Shown: positions 1 to 10,682, numbered from the stretch's first letter. The stretch is 64,000 nt of DNA from Lantana camara (GCA_037501455.1 CM074855.1:38783001-38847000); one strand, 5' to 3'. The notes: generated from the letters alone by a model not told the origin. Program-made: numbers and translations.

Positions 1-232
1 AGTATGCAAGAGATGATAATGTATTGATAGATATATATTATACACTGATGAATTACTCGGTGCTTCCGCTTCCTTTTATGGCATGTATAGTTAAGTTTCC
101 CGCCTAGCCTGTCGGGTATTGCATTGTCACCCGTTCGCTATAGCTTTGATTTATGTATGGACTTTCCATTTCATACGTGGATCGAGGCTATAGTGCGGGG
201 GTGTGGCGCCTCCACTTGTAAGGGGTGCTACA
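1..232 (+). mobile_element. 3' end of a long gypsy-type LTR (truncated by window start)
   Basis: The stretch ends in GGGGTGCTACA and shares the ordered blocks found at the end of the Element I LTR: a CTTCCGC block, CGCCTAGC, an ACCCGTTCGC block, CCATTTCATA, GTGCGGGGG and finally GCTACA. No tRNA-Met primer site follows, so this is the outer edge of a solo LTR or of a 3' LTR whose body lies left of the window. Orientation is plus because the LTR terminus is on the right. The target-site duplication cannot be checked without the left flank. Confidence 0.75.
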
Positions 233-300
233 ATATATGTATATATATACATAATTCATATATATATATATATATGATATTATATATGCTTATATGTATA
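233..300. repeat. AT-rich microsatellite
   Basis: TA-dinucleotide-dominated sequence directly abutting the LTR terminus, with a (TA)n run near 258-275. It may be the insertion target of the LTR element. Confidence 0.8.
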
Positions 301-309
301 ATAAATACA

Positions 310-765
310 TCGTCTTCTTCCTCCAGCTCCAACCCAGACCCAGTCGTCGCCGCCGCCAATGCGCAGAGGCTGCCGCCGCCTCTCCTTCTCTCCACCTCCA
401 CCATCCAATGCCCAACGCCGCTGCCGTCTCTCCACCTTCAGTCACAGAACCACCATCGTCGCCGCTAGATCTGCTTCTCTCTACCTCCACTGCCCAACGC
501 CGCCGCCGTCTCTCCACCTTCAGTCAACCAACCACCATCGCAGCCGCTGGATTTCCTTCTCTGTACCTCCACCGCCCAGTCGCCCAAAGCCGCCGCCGCC
601 TCTCTTCTCCTCCTCCACCGTCTCACACAGTCCCAGAGATCGGCCGCCTCTCCACCTCCAGTCACCCAACCACCATCGCCGCCGCTGGATCTCCTCTCCA
701 CGTCCACCGCTGCCGGATCTCCTCTGCACCTCCGCCGTTGCTCACAATCTCCGATGGCCCGAGCG
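310..765 (+). repeat. GC-rich minisatellite-like tract
   Basis: An irregular tandem repeat. A block of about 48 bp beginning CCGTCTCTCCACCTTCAGTC recurs near 424, 506 and 644, each followed by an ACCACCATCG...CCGCTGGAT segment. The spacing is uneven (about 82 and 138 bp), so the unit has been rearranged. Both strands stay open for long stretches, giving Pro/Ser/Thr-rich or Arg/Gly-rich translations, as expected for a CCG/CTC-rich repeat. No domain is recognisable and I do not call a gene. The tract is bounded by AT microsatellites on both sides. Confidence 0.65.
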
Positions 766-1225
766 GAGTTTATATATATATATATATATACAAACAGTCT
801 GTGTATATTATACATATAAATAAATAAATATATAAATATATATATATATATTTATTTATATATATATTTATTTATTTATTTATAAACATATATATATATA
901 ATTTAATAATATAATATGTGGGCAAAATAATCTTTTTGTACAGAAAAGTGAAGAAAATTTTAATTTCACTCGCAGTCAACACGCGTGAGGTGCACGAGGG
1001 TTTTCTATGCATATTTTAAAAAACATAGGGTTTTTTAAAGTATTTTTTTTTTGTCGGGGTTTTTCTTGCTACTTTCGTATTACACGGGTAACTGGGTGAA
1101 AATTTTCCGAATAAAAACCATTGCCATTGCACCACCAACACGAATTTGAATAAATACACAACAATCCAACACCTCCAATTCTTCTACACATGCAGAGAAT
1201 ACATGAGAACAACACACAACAAATC
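766..1225. other. AT microsatellites and 3' flank of the LRR kinase gene
   Basis: Positions 768-905 are (TA)n and (TTTA)n/(TAAA)n runs that are partly self-complementary and could fold back. From about 905 to 1225 the sequence is unremarkable AT-rich DNA that probably contains the 3' UTR of the minus-strand kinase gene. A T-run lies near 1041-1051. No other feature seen. Confidence 0.6.
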
Positions 1226-4200
1226 TCAGGTGGGTGAAGGGAGAGTAGTTGGATCAGCTGAGGAAGGAATCTCAGCCCCCAACCGGCACCCTTCAAGCAT
1301 AAAAACCACATCAGTCATAGAAGGCCTCTCCACGGGATCGGGCATGGTGCACAACAATCCAACTTTCACTCCCAGCAAAAACTCTTCCCACTCGGACGAC
1401 TCGGGATCCAGCTCCAACAACCCCGGCTCCAACAACTCCGACACCTGCCCCCTCTGCAGCTGCCTCTTCACCCACTTCACAATATCCTCATCTTGTGAGA
1501 ACATAACCGGTTTCTTCCCAGTCAGTATCTCCAACACCACAATACCAAAACTATAAACATCCCCTTCTTTACCCACTTGCCCGGTCAGAATTGCCTCCGG
1601 AGCTACATAGCCGAGAGTCCCAACTGGCACAGAAGAGGTCGATGCTTGGTCAACCGGGACGGCAATAGTCAACTTGTCCAGGCCAAATTCTGTAATATGG
1701 GCTTCGAAATCTGCATCGAATAGAACATTTTGTGGTTTCACATCACCGTGTGTGATCGAGACTGAGTGCAAGAATGCGAGGCCACGGGCTATGCCTAGGG
1801 CAATGAGGTGGCGCATGGGCCAATTCAGGACGTGCCCTTCCTGATGTGATGCCTCTTGTAGTAAAGTAGCTAGGTTTCCATTAGGCATGTACTCATAGAC
1901 AAGAAGCCTAGTGTCGGGAGGGGGCCCCGCGTAGTAGCCACGAAGGACGGTCAAATTCCGGTGTTTGACTTTTCCTAGAGATTCGGCTTCCTTCCGGAAG
2001 GTGTTCTCTTCTATGGATGTGTCCGGCAGCCGGCGGATTGCGAGGACCATTCCATCGGCATATGTGGCTTTGAATAAAAGCCCGTATTTTCCCCTGCTTA
2101 GTACATTTTCCTCATCGAACTGTCTGGTGGCTTCTAAAGTTTCAGCATATGTTATCTTGTTGTTGAACATAACGAGCTTTGGAACACCGTTGTCTCCACT
2201 TCCACGTGGATGTTGTGAACCGGGGCTTGGGCTTCGTTTCTTCTCTCCTGCTGCCCATGACCTCAGCTTCTTGCGCCATTTAAAGAGACTGTATATGTAG
2301 CCACAGCAACAGAGTAAAAGAATTAAACCGCCTGCTGCAGCCACTACAATGAAAAGAATCACTCTCTTTCTCTTACGGTTGTTGACATTTTTGCAATTCT
2401 TTCTCAGTGGCTTCCCACACAATCTATTGTTCATGGCATACGCGGAAGGGTCACTAAACCGAGAAGCTAAAGTTTCAGGGATTTCACCCTCGAGATTATT
2501 AGCAGACAGATTTAGGTGTTGCAAAGCAGAGATTTGGGAGAGACTTGCTGGAATTGGACCAGTTAGATTATTCCAAGAGAGGTCCAGGTCTGTTAGTTTT
2601 GATAACTTGGACAATGTGTCTGGAATATGGCCTGAGAGGCGATTTGAATCCAATAACAGAGCAACCAAAGATGAACAATTAGAAATACTTTGTGGGATTG
2701 CACTAGTTAAATTATTCTTCCCCAGGTCTAGCCTCTGTAAATGAAACAAATTGGAAAAATCAGCAGGAATTTCCCCTCTTAATCCATTTCCTCTGAGCTC
2801 TAAGCCTTCAAGATATGTACAATTGCTCAACTCCACAGGAATTGAACCAGTTATCTGATTATGAGACAGTGAAAGAATATTCAATGATCTGAGAAATCCG
2901 TAAGTAGCTGGAATCTCACCGGAGAAAGCATTAGACGAAAGATTGAGATAGTGCAAACTAGACAAGCTGCTAAAACCTTCAGGAAGATCTCCAGACAATG
3001 AATTCTCTTCCAAAGCCACAACTTGCAAACTCGGCAAACCAAAGAGCTCGACAGGCAAATGTCCCGTCAAGTTTTGCTTACTCAAATCAAGAGATGTGAG
3101 CCTCAAGAGATTCCCAATGCCAGAAGGAATCGTCCCTGAAAATCCACAACCACTCATATTTAGAACCTCTAACCCTTTCAATTGAGCAATATTTAACAAA
3201 ACCTGATTGGAAAATCTGTTGTTGCTCAGATTTAGAGTGCTCAAATTGCTAAGCCTCATCAGCTCAAGAGGCACACTCCCATTCAACTTGTTGTCACTCA
3301 AATCCAGAATTTCGAGTGAAGAAAGACTGCCTATGCGCACAGGAACCGTACCAGTAAACAAATTCCCAGCAAGAATCAATGTTGTTAAGTTCTTCATTTG
3401 CGCCAAAAAATCTGGTATGGATCCAGAAAACTTATTTTTCTCAAGTTCAAGCACTCTTAGAGCTCTACATTTTGTCACCCCATCGGGAATTTCACCAGTT
3501 AATGAGTTGTTCGCAACTCTAAACTCCTCCAGAATAAACAGATTCCCAAAGTTATTTGGCAAAACTCCAGATATAAAATTACCAGAAATATCTAGAATCT
3601 TTAGTGTTGAGAAATTCATTAAAAAATTTGGAAACACACCATTTATCTGATTCTCGTAAAGGTCTAAAACTTCGAGTACACTCGCACACGTTTCACCATG
3701 ATTGTTCTCTATTCCCGTGAGTGCGTTAAAGCTCAAGTTGAGAATCCTAATTGTGGCATTTAATACCGGAATGTTACAGAACAACGATGATGAAACCACG
3801 CCGGTAAGCTGATTAAGCGGCAACGAGATAACCTGAAGATTTCTAAGCGAACCTATTGTTGCCGGAACGACGCCGGATAGCATATTATCTCCGGCGCTGA
3901 CGTGGATGAGCGACGAACAGTTCGATATCGCCGAGGGAATCGTTCCGTAGAGCTCATTACCATCGAGCCACAAGTACTGCAACTGCTGTAACACACCGAT
4001 GGTCGCCGGAATACTGCCGGAAAACCGATTGAAGGACAAATTGATAAGCTGGAGCTGGTGAGCAGCAGAAAAGTTCGCCGGCATTTCGCCGGAGAACGAG
4101 TTGGAGGAGAGGTCGAGTACGCGTATACTCGCCGAAATGCCGCCGGATATTTCTCCGGACATGACGTTTCGAGCCAGGTTCAACACTTGGAGATTCGTGA

Positions 4201-4618
4201 GGTTCGAGAAAAATGCAGGCGAAATCTGGCCGGAGAGCGAGTTGTCCTGCAAGTAGACGGCGCGTAGGAGCAAGCACTGCGAGAGAGCGCGTGGGATGGA
4301 GCCGTTCAAATTGTTGGAATGCAGGCTTAACCTTCGCAGCTGGCGCAGGTTACCCAGTCCATCGCTGAGACGGCCGCTCAACTGCAGCCGCGGCAGGCGG
4401 ATTTCGCGCACGCTGCCAGCGTCGCATAGAATGCCCCGCCAGTCGCAGGGCGCCGCGGCGGTGGACGCATCCCAGCCGTCCATTGCGCCGCGTGGATCGT
4501 AGAGATTTTTCTTGAAGGAGAGCAACGCCTTGATTTCGGAGTCGAGGGCGGCGCATGTTATGGAGGAGGTGAGAGCGGCGCAGAGCGCCACCGCGAGGAG
4601 AATGCTAGCCGTTGACAT
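1226..4618 (-). CDS. LRR receptor-like kinase, At4g36180-like, probable pseudokinase
   Basis: A single uninterrupted ORF of 1130 codons. Residues 1-24 look like a signal peptide. An LRR N-terminal cap with a CDWRGILC motif follows, then roughly two dozen 24-residue leucine-rich repeats with many N-x-S/T sites to about residue 720. A transmembrane segment lies at about 750-776 after a basic NRKRKR stretch, and a kinase-like domain at about 830-1105. The C-terminal region closely resembles Arabidopsis At4g36180 (LINWPMRHLIALGIARGL-type and ELLEPGLLELDPESSEWEEF motifs), of similar length. Catalytic deviations are visible: the VAIK lysine is Arg862 (AIRRL), HRD reads HGD (957-959), DFG reads EFG with Glu977, and the Gly-rich loop is degenerate (RGKYGLLFK). 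The protein should sit in the plasma membrane with LRRs outside. Its ligand is unknown. The first ATG gives a complete signal peptide, which supports the start. Confidence 0.93.
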   Translation of the reverse strand: MSTASILLAVALCAALTSSITCAALDSEIKALLSFKKNLYDPRGAMDGWDASTAAAPCDWRGILCDAGSVREIRLPRLQLSGRLSDGLGNLRQLRRLSLHSNNLNGSIPRALSQCLLLRAVYLQDNSLSGQISPAFFSNLTNLQVLNLARNVMSGEISGGISASIRVLDLSSNSFSGEMPANFSAAHQLQLINLSFNRFSGSIPATIGVLQQLQYLWLDGNELYGTIPSAISNCSSLIHVSAGDNMLSGVVPATIGSLRNLQVISLPLNQLTGVVSSSLFCNIPVLNATIRILNLSFNALTGIENNHGETCASVLEVLDLYENQINGVFPNFLMNFSTLKILDISGNFISGVLPNNFGNLFILEEFRVANNSLTGEIPDGVTKCRALRVLELEKNKFSGSIPDFLAQMKNLTTLILAGNLFTGTVPVRIGSLSSLEILDLSDNKLNGSVPLELMRLSNLSTLNLSNNRFSNQVLLNIAQLKGLEVLNMSGCGFSGTIPSGIGNLLRLTSLDLSKQNLTGHLPVELFGLPSLQVVALEENSLSGDLPEGFSSLSSLHYLNLSSNAFSGEIPATYGFLRSLNILSLSHNQITGSIPVELSNCTYLEGLELRGNGLRGEIPADFSNLFHLQRLDLGKNNLTSAIPQSISNCSSLVALLLDSNRLSGHIPDTLSKLSKLTDLDLSWNNLTGPIPASLSQISALQHLNLSANNLEGEIPETLASRFSDPSAYAMNNRLCGKPLRKNCKNVNNRKRKRVILFIVVAAAGGLILLLCCCGYIYSLFKWRKKLRSWAAGEKKRSPSPGSQHPRGSGDNGVPKLVMFNNKITYAETLEATRQFDEENVLSRGKYGLLFKATYADGMVLAIRRLPDTSIEENTFRKEAESLGKVKHRNLTVLRGYYAGPPPDTRLLVYEYMPNGNLATLLQEASHQEGHVLNWPMRHLIALGIARGLAFLHSVSITHGDVKPQNVLFDADFEAHITEFGLDKLTIAVPVDQASTSSVPVGTLGYVAPEAILTGQVGKEGDVYSFGIVVLEILTGKKPVMFSQDEDIVKWVKRQLQRGQVSELLEPGLLELDPESSEWEEFLLGVKVGLLCTMPDPVERPSMTDVVFMLEGCRLGAEIPSSADPTTLPSPT

Positions 4619-6087
4619 GGGGAGGAGCGATAATGGTGATGCTTTAGGAGGGAGCGTATGGTAGCAGCGCGACCAATGCCATAGGTTGCGCCTGGTGCTG
4701 AGATGAAAGAGAGAGGGGTTATTTGTGCTTTCCTGCTTCTCTTTTAGGCTTTAGCCGAAAAGGTTAGAGAGAGCGAGAGAGATGAGAAATGCCTTTTAGC
4801 ACTTTTGTTAATCCAGTCAAGGAATTTTACATCATTAGTCCAACACTACGCACCGCTGCGCTTTTGTGTGCGTGTGGGGTTTCTCTTCTGCTCATTCTTT
4901 TGATATTTAAGTCGAATTTTGTATTTAAATTGTTGGTAATTAATGTAAACGAATTTTTAGTGTTACGTTTGTTGTTAAATTTTGTAACAATATTCATTTG
5001 TTTTAATGGAAATATGTTTGGCTCGATCGAAGAATTCTACCCCAAATCCGGGTCGATCGAACTCAACTAATTAAAAAGATAAATATATTATACTTGCTAT
5101 TTGATTTGTTATTCTCCCTAAATTTTTCATTAATCACACAGTAAGTGTAAAACACTAGCCTATCATTACACCAGTTTTATCGAGTCGGGCTCGGAATAGA
5201 ATTTCACAAGTCGATAAGATAATAGACTTACCATCGCGTGATGTAGCGTGCAGCTTTGCATCCACGTCTATATTAACTTAATTAAATATTCTTTATTTGA
5301 GTTTATGAATACGTAATTATAATTGATAGGGATAATTTATATTTTTATGGTTTGGTTCAACTCCACTCATATAAATAGATTATAGAATAAAAATAATAAC
5401 AATAATAATAAGGTAATTCGAAAATTCTTATATACCTTCTTAAGTAAAAGTTAAAAATAAAAAAAAAAATTCCTCGGTACAAACACAGTAAAATTTATAT
5501 GCCTTAAAAAAGTTTAAACACAATAAAATTTATAAGGCCCAAAGTGCCTTAAACAAGTTTAAACAACACGGCCAAAAGAGCCTTAACCCAACAAAATTTA
5601 TTAAAGCCAAAAGTGCCTTTAAAAAGTTTGAATACGGCCGGCCAAACTAATGCTGCACGTTGTTTGCTGCAGGTCCGTTACGCCGTTCTTAAGGTCCACC
5701 GGCGTTTGCCCCACCAACATTGGCATCTTGACCGCCACCCGCATTTCACTGTGCTACTAGTTGTGCTATAGCTATTTCTACTTCAGCAGCTCGCTGTAGT
5801 AGTACTCTCGCATGAGAGCTGCTCCCAAATTTTTCTGCATCTTCTGAGTTACAGACTATCCTCCAAGAAGAATCCTTCGCCTGGTCATCGGCCTTCAGCT
5901 CAGGAGCAATCCTTCCATCTCTCAATTTTCTCAATCATTACTTTTCCCTCACTCTTTCTCTGGGTCCATTAGTTAGTATTTGTTTTCCTTACTTGTTTTA
6001 TTTTGTGATACAGTGAACGGGACTGTAGCTGGTTTTCATCTCAAGCTCCTTCCATTTCAAACACCGTTAGTGCTCTCTTGCTCAACC
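4619..6087. other. Intergenic region: kinase 5' leader, degenerate repeats, LINE 5' region
   Basis: Positions 4619-4800 are the probable 5' leader and promoter of the minus-strand kinase gene, with CT/GA-rich stretches. Positions 4800-5450 are AT-rich without recognisable features. Positions 5490-5640 hold a degenerate direct repeat in which a GCCxAAAGTGCCTTxAAxAAGTTT-like unit recurs about four times. Positions 5640-6087 become GC-richer and are probably the 5' untranslated part of the LINE-type ORF that follows. Confidence 0.5.
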
Positions 6088-7296
6088 ATGGAAGACAAAC
6101 TTTCTTGGGTCAACAAAGCCCTTTCTCTGACAGCTGAAGAGGAAAATGGGTGGGTGGCTCCTGAAGAAGTTTGGGCAGGAGGGACTGTGCGTGATCAATT
6201 CTGGATTGTTGGAAAGATATTGTCACACAGGACCTTCAGATTCGAAACGGTTCGAGCCACCTTAATTTCTGCTTTCAACCCCATTAAAGGCATGGAAATT
6301 AATAAACTGGATGAGGGGCGTTTCCTTGTCATTTTTCACCATGAAGTGGACAGAAGAAGGTTCCTGAACAATGCCCCCTGGACTTTCGAAAAAAATTTGA
6401 TTTTCTTCAAAGCCATTGATCTTAATGAAGACCCGATTTCCGCGGTTCTCAACTTGTGCGATTTTTACGTTCTGGTTCACGGGCTCCCTCCGGCAAAACG
6501 ACATCCTAATATGGCGAAGTATATAGGCAACAAGTTGGGTGTTTTTAAGGAATTTGATAACAGCAACAAAAATGGCTACTTCTTCTCTTCATCCCTCAGA
6601 ATTCGAGTGGGACTCGATGTCACAAAACCACTCAGCCGAGCCATGAAAATCAGAAATCAAGAGGGCAATGAAGAAATTTTGGTCACCTTCACCTACGAAA
6701 AACTTCCTAACTTCTGCTATATCTGTGGGATGATGGACCACCTCGCAAAAATCTGCCCAAAACAATGCGAGGATGGCTTCGTCGATCCAGGGCCTGATTA
6801 CCCTTTTGGTGCGTGGCTCCGAGCTTCATCTTCCTCAACCCGCTCCGGGTGGAAAGAGGGAAACGCCGACCGCTCCTCCAATCTTTTCCGGCCAAATTTC
6901 ACCGCCCCAAAAAGTCATACAGCAAATCCTCTCGATTGTGACAGGTCTGCAACGCAGACACCTACTGCTCCATCCTCTATGCACCAACACCCAACCATAC
7001 CCCTATCCTTGTCAGAAAATACCCCTGATCCTTCCCACCCTACCCCCTGCAAAAACCAGCTAGAGTCAAATTTTTCCAACTCTTTCTCTAACAATAAGCC
7101 TACCTCTGACTTTTTTGCTCACCAAATACCCATATATACCATAACCCCCCCTACCTCTGAGCAAAAGTTTGACTCCCCAGTGCTTTGCAGCTCATCCCAG
7201 TTGGCTGCTCCCCCATCCCAAGTAATTGAAAACCTTGTCACGTGCCCATCCTCTTGTCCTTTGGAAATGGGCCCAAAATTAGTAGACCCATTATAA
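6088..7296 (+). CDS. DUF4283 / zinc-knuckle protein (LINE ORF1-like)
   Basis: An uninterrupted ORF of about 402 residues when started at the ATG at 6088 (good AACCATGG context). The same frame is open from 5980, but the upstream residues do not resemble the family. Residues about 40-190 match the DUF4283 pattern (AFNPIKGMEI...GRFLVIFHHEVDRRRFL, then APWTFEKNLI...). A CCHC-type knuckle follows (CYICGMMDHLAKIC), then a Ser/Pro/Thr-rich low-complexity tail. In plants this combination is typical of ORF1 of L1-like LINEs, an RNA-binding partner of the reverse transcriptase. No endonuclease or reverse transcriptase follows. The sequence instead runs into an antisense copia fragment, so the element is broken even though this ORF is intact. 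A domesticated gene is possible but unproven. Confidence 0.75.
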   Translation: MEDKLSWVNKALSLTAEEENGWVAPEEVWAGGTVRDQFWIVGKILSHRTFRFETVRATLISAFNPIKGMEINKLDEGRFLVIFHHEVDRRRFLNNAPWTFEKNLIFFKAIDLNEDPISAVLNLCDFYVLVHGLPPAKRHPNMAKYIGNKLGVFKEFDNSNKNGYFFSSSLRIRVGLDVTKPLSRAMKIRNQEGNEEILVTFTYEKLPNFCYICGMMDHLAKICPKQCEDGFVDPGPDYPFGAWLRASSSSTRSGWKEGNADRSSNLFRPNFTAPKSHTANPLDCDRSATQTPTAPSSMHQHPTIPLSLSENTPDPSHPTPCKNQLESNFSNSFSNNKPTSDFFAHQIPIYTITPPTSEQKFDSPVLCSSSQLAAPPSQVIENLVTCPSSCPLEMGPKLVDPL

Positions 7297-7510
7297 GAAA
7301 TAACTTCATTATTCTTGGGGCCAAGAAGATGAGGCCCACCATAAGGGATTAGGTTTGGGAATTTGCTATCAAATGTCTTACCCGTATAATCTGGGGCTGC
7401 GGCGCCCTCATTCTTACCAGTGCCCTGCTCGTCGCTGTAGGTGGCGTCGCCGCCGTCAGTGTCTGGCCGACTGGTGGCGCCGCTAGCGGTCTGAAGTCCT
7501 CGCATCACTG
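7297..7510. other. Junction between LINE ORF and copia fragment
   Basis: Neither the plus-strand LINE ORF nor the minus-strand gag can be followed confidently through this stretch. The breakpoint joining the two elements lies here. A minus-strand frame stays open across it but continues as the antisense of the LINE ORF, so it is not evidence of a gene. Confidence 0.4.
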
Positions 7511-8512
7511 CTACTCATCCCGGACCTCCACCGCGAACGCTATCAGTTTCTGGTTGTCCGTTCGTTTTGCCGGCTGGTGGCCATGACGCGTCGCTGCCGA
7601 TGGAGGCCTTCTTTCTCGGTATTCAGCCCACCAATCTGGGTATCCCACCACCTCGAAACAAGTGTCCTTGGTGTGTTTGGTGCCTCCACACACGCTGCAC
7701 TTCTGGTTCGATCCGGAGCCGACGGTCGCCGACCTTCTTCCTGTATTTTCGCAGAATGATGAAGTCATTTCTAACCGCACTTTTGGCACCATCCCAATTC
7801 CGCTGGTGGTATGGTCATTCATGGCCGACAAGCGGCGGTCCTCTCGCCGTACGGTACTGTACGCCTCCTCAAGGGTGGGTGGTTTTTGGGATTTGAGTAA
7901 ATCGTGCTTGATAGGGTCAAATTTCCCGTCCAAACCCCACAAGAACCCGAATACTCTATCCTCTTGTTTCTCAAAATTGTAGATTTTCCGATCCTCAGGG
8001 CACTTCATCGTCGGGGGCTGTCAAAAATCTATTTCTCTCCAAATTCCTTGTATGGTCCGATAATATTGATCTACGGACATATCCCCTTGATTGGTTTGAT
8101 AAGCCCGTTGTTTGAGTTCGTATAGCTTCAGCTTGTCACCCCCGTCATGGTAGGTGACATCGATTTCATCCCACAAATCCTTCGCATTGGGGCAGAGGAT
8201 AAATTGTGTGGCGATCTCGGGTTCCATCAAATTGAGGATGAGGCTTCGAACAGCTCCGTCCGTCTGTTCCCAAGCCTCGTATCCTGCATCGTCGGGGTCG
8301 GGGGATACTATTTTTCCGGTAATGTATCCCGTTCTTCCTCAGCCCAGTAGCACTAGTTGTACGGTTCTTGACCATATAGTGTAGTTGTTGTCATTGAGTT
8401 TAATGTTGATGGTGGTTTGATTGGTTGGTTCGGGTTGTTTTTGCCGTAGAAGTTCCGCCATCTGGGCGAGAAGGTCTGCCGAGATCGGGGTTGATTGAGT
8501 AGGCGAGGCCAT
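7511..8512 (-). pseudogene. Copia-type gag remnant with zinc knuckle
   Basis: Read from an ATG at 8512 on the minus strand, one frame gives a recognisable Ty1/copia gag: an N-terminal Gln/Pro region, a KLNDNNYTIWSR block, an ATQFILCPNAKDLWDEI block, the LKQRAYQTNQGDMSVDQYY block, and a CCHC knuckle CSVCGGTKHTKDTC. There is no frameshift between these blocks, but two in-frame TGA codons interrupt it, at 8339-8341 and 8021-8023. The protease, integrase and reverse transcriptase that should follow at lower coordinates are absent. It is therefore a dead, 3'-truncated element. Its own primer site and LTR lie directly upstream. Confidence 0.85.
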
Positions 8513-8562
8513 CCGTAGATGATGATAAGCAAGGTATTCAAATCACTATTGGATCGAAACCC

Positions 8563-8574
8563 GCTCTGATACCA
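8563..8574 (-). other. Primer-binding site (initiator tRNA-Met)
   Basis: TGGTATCAGAGC on the minus strand, complementary to the 3' end of plant initiator tRNA-Met. It directly abuts the LTR terminus and lies about 50 bp upstream of the gag ATG, which fixes the orientation and the LTR boundary. Confidence 0.92.
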
Positions 8575-8757
8575 TGTTAAAGAGAATGTTAAAGAGAATA
8601 ATTTGGGGGGGCAAATATTCCATCGTATTCATTCTGTATGTTTACAAAGAACGAGAGTTACAAATTAAATAGATAATTACACGCCTAAGAAATGGTCCTA
8701 TACAAGGAAAACACAATTAGGGAAAATCTTTCCCAAATATGTCGGGATTCTCCAACA
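8575..8757 (-). mobile_element. 5' LTR of truncated copia element
   Basis: A 183 bp sequence that on the minus strand begins TGTTGGAGAATCCC and ends TTTAACA, i.e. with the TG...CA termini and TGTT/AACA short inverted repeat of copia LTRs. Its inner end touches the primer site without spacer. No second LTR was found, so the target-site duplication cannot be tested. Confidence 0.85.
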
Positions 8758-10388
8758 GTCATTTGGTAATATCATGTCCCCTTTTGCATAAACATGGATC
8801 CCATTTGGAGAATGAAAAAGTTTTGGTTCTGTTCCATTTTCCTTAACGCAGCAATGAGAGTGAGAGTAACTTTGGGAAGAACGCAGCAACAAAGAGGAAG
8901 AACGCAACAACAAAGAGTAATTTTGGAAATTTACGCCGTTTTTTTCAATTAGGTAAAAGTTAAAAGTTGAAAATACTTAATGTAAAAGTAGGGAATAGAA
9001 AAAAAAAATTAAAAGAAGAAAAATAGTTTGAGTACTTCAAAAAAAAAATTGAAAAACTCTTTCATTGGACTTACAAGATGTTTGCAAAATTATATTTTGG
9101 AGAAGTAGAAGGATCTAAAATAATTGTCCAATATGCAAAAACAATTGGAGCAGTAAACATAGTGAATATCTGGAGAACTTTTTTTTTTTAAGAAAATGAT
9201 GAGAATATCTTTCATTACTCTTGAAAAGTATTTATTTATAAAAATAACTTATAAGCTAGAATTAGGAGTCAAAAGCATGTTTTGAGTGACTTTAAATCTA
9301 ACCTAACATATATATATATTTAAATTCGCTTACACTACCTTGATAACCTTTTATTTATTTATAAAAATAATCTTTAATTCCATTTATAATTTGATTTATG
9401 ATGCCGAAGTTGGTCTTGGTAACACTTGTAAATTACTTGAAAAACCAAAATGTCCATAATATATTGATAAATAATTTGTTTGACCTTACTCACTTTCCAA
9501 AAATTAGCTGTTGAGAGGAGGGTTGCCAAGTCAATAGTTGACACACCCTTTGTCATGCCCAGAGCCGTGAAATGTGGGACAAACTGGAGCGTGAATATTG
9601 CAGGAATCGGAACATCTGGGGGTGGAAAGACAGACTTAGAATTGGATCTACTCTGATATCATGATGAATAATGTGTTTGGTCTTACTCACCCCCCAAAAG
9701 TTAATTGTTAAGGGAAATATTGTCAAGCCATTATATATTGAATTTCATATCTTTAATTTGAGAGAAACTGATCAGGAGGACCGTGGGGAATTTGACGAGG
9801 ACCCCCTTATTTATTAAGCACTAGGGCGTAAGACACGCGTTGTGAATCTTTAATGAAGACATATTTGATTATTGAATGTGAGATAGTTGAGATATATATT
9901 TTTCTTAAGTTTGCATATACTTCTTTATGTCGAAACATTTGTCTTTCATTTAAGTCATTGTCCTTGCTTAATTTAATAATCTACAAATAATAGTGTTAGA
10001 AAATTTGGAGCACTTTTTACTTTCCTAAATACCAAATGATTGAAAAAGTAAATTATTGGCTAAATGTCACGTATGCGAAGTTATTTCTAATGGAAGTCCT
10101 TTTCAGAAAGCTCATATTTAACTACTACTGTATTATTTGCTCCAATAATATATGTTCATGGAAAACTCGAGATAAAAAACTACATAATCATTGCTAATCA
10201 TGGTCCCAACAGTTAATTGGTTTCATAGCATTATATTAATTTCTATATTTTAGCTAGCAAATAATTATGTGGTAATTGAAATTCGTATTAATAATATATG
10301 CTAAGTAATAATTATTATATCAATTGCATATGTTGGCGGAGCCGCAAATGGTTCAAAAATGCTAATAAACCTCCTAATTTAAAATTAC
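8758..10388. other. Intergenic AT-rich DNA with one degenerate direct repeat
   Basis: No gene is visible. A block of about 70 bp around 9466-9535 (ATAATTTGTTTGACCTTACTCAC...TTAGCTGTTGAGAGG) recurs in degenerate form at 9664-9735 (ATAATGTGTTTGGTCTTACTCAC...), with a GGGACAAACTGGAGCGTG segment between. This looks like the remains of a dispersed repeat. The rest (8940-9300, 9760-10388) is AT-rich with short homopolymers only. Confidence 0.5.
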
Positions 10389-10651
10389 GAGCGAATTATA
10401 TTTTTGATCCCATAGAGTTAGGTTTTTTGTAATTTTAGTCTTATATCTTTGAAATTAGACACGTTTAGTCCCATTATTTTCAAAAAGCTGCAATTTTGGT
10501 CCCATCCGTCAAATAATGGACGAAAAATATACTTTTTTGTTGTTAAGTGCAATTTGGGGGGGCCAACAGGGGTTGGCCAAGTGGTTTGAGGGTTGATTCT
10601 CGAAGGCAAAAACCCGGGTTCAAATCCCTCTGACCACTTGGCGTGTGTGTG

Positions 10652-10682
<31 letters not shown>

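Noticed and set aside
294..827. Open frames of up to 177 codons on both strands
   Set aside because: Translations are low-complexity Pro/Ser/Arg from a CCG/CTC repeat, overlap in several frames, end in TA microsatellite and match no domain.
4789..5070. 93-codon plus-strand ORF upstream of the kinase
   Set aside because: AT-rich, hydrophobic by composition, with no homology recognised and no regulatory context.
7119..7508. Minus-strand ORF joining copia and LINE regions
   Set aside because: Most of it is the antisense of the LINE ORF; only a junction artefact.
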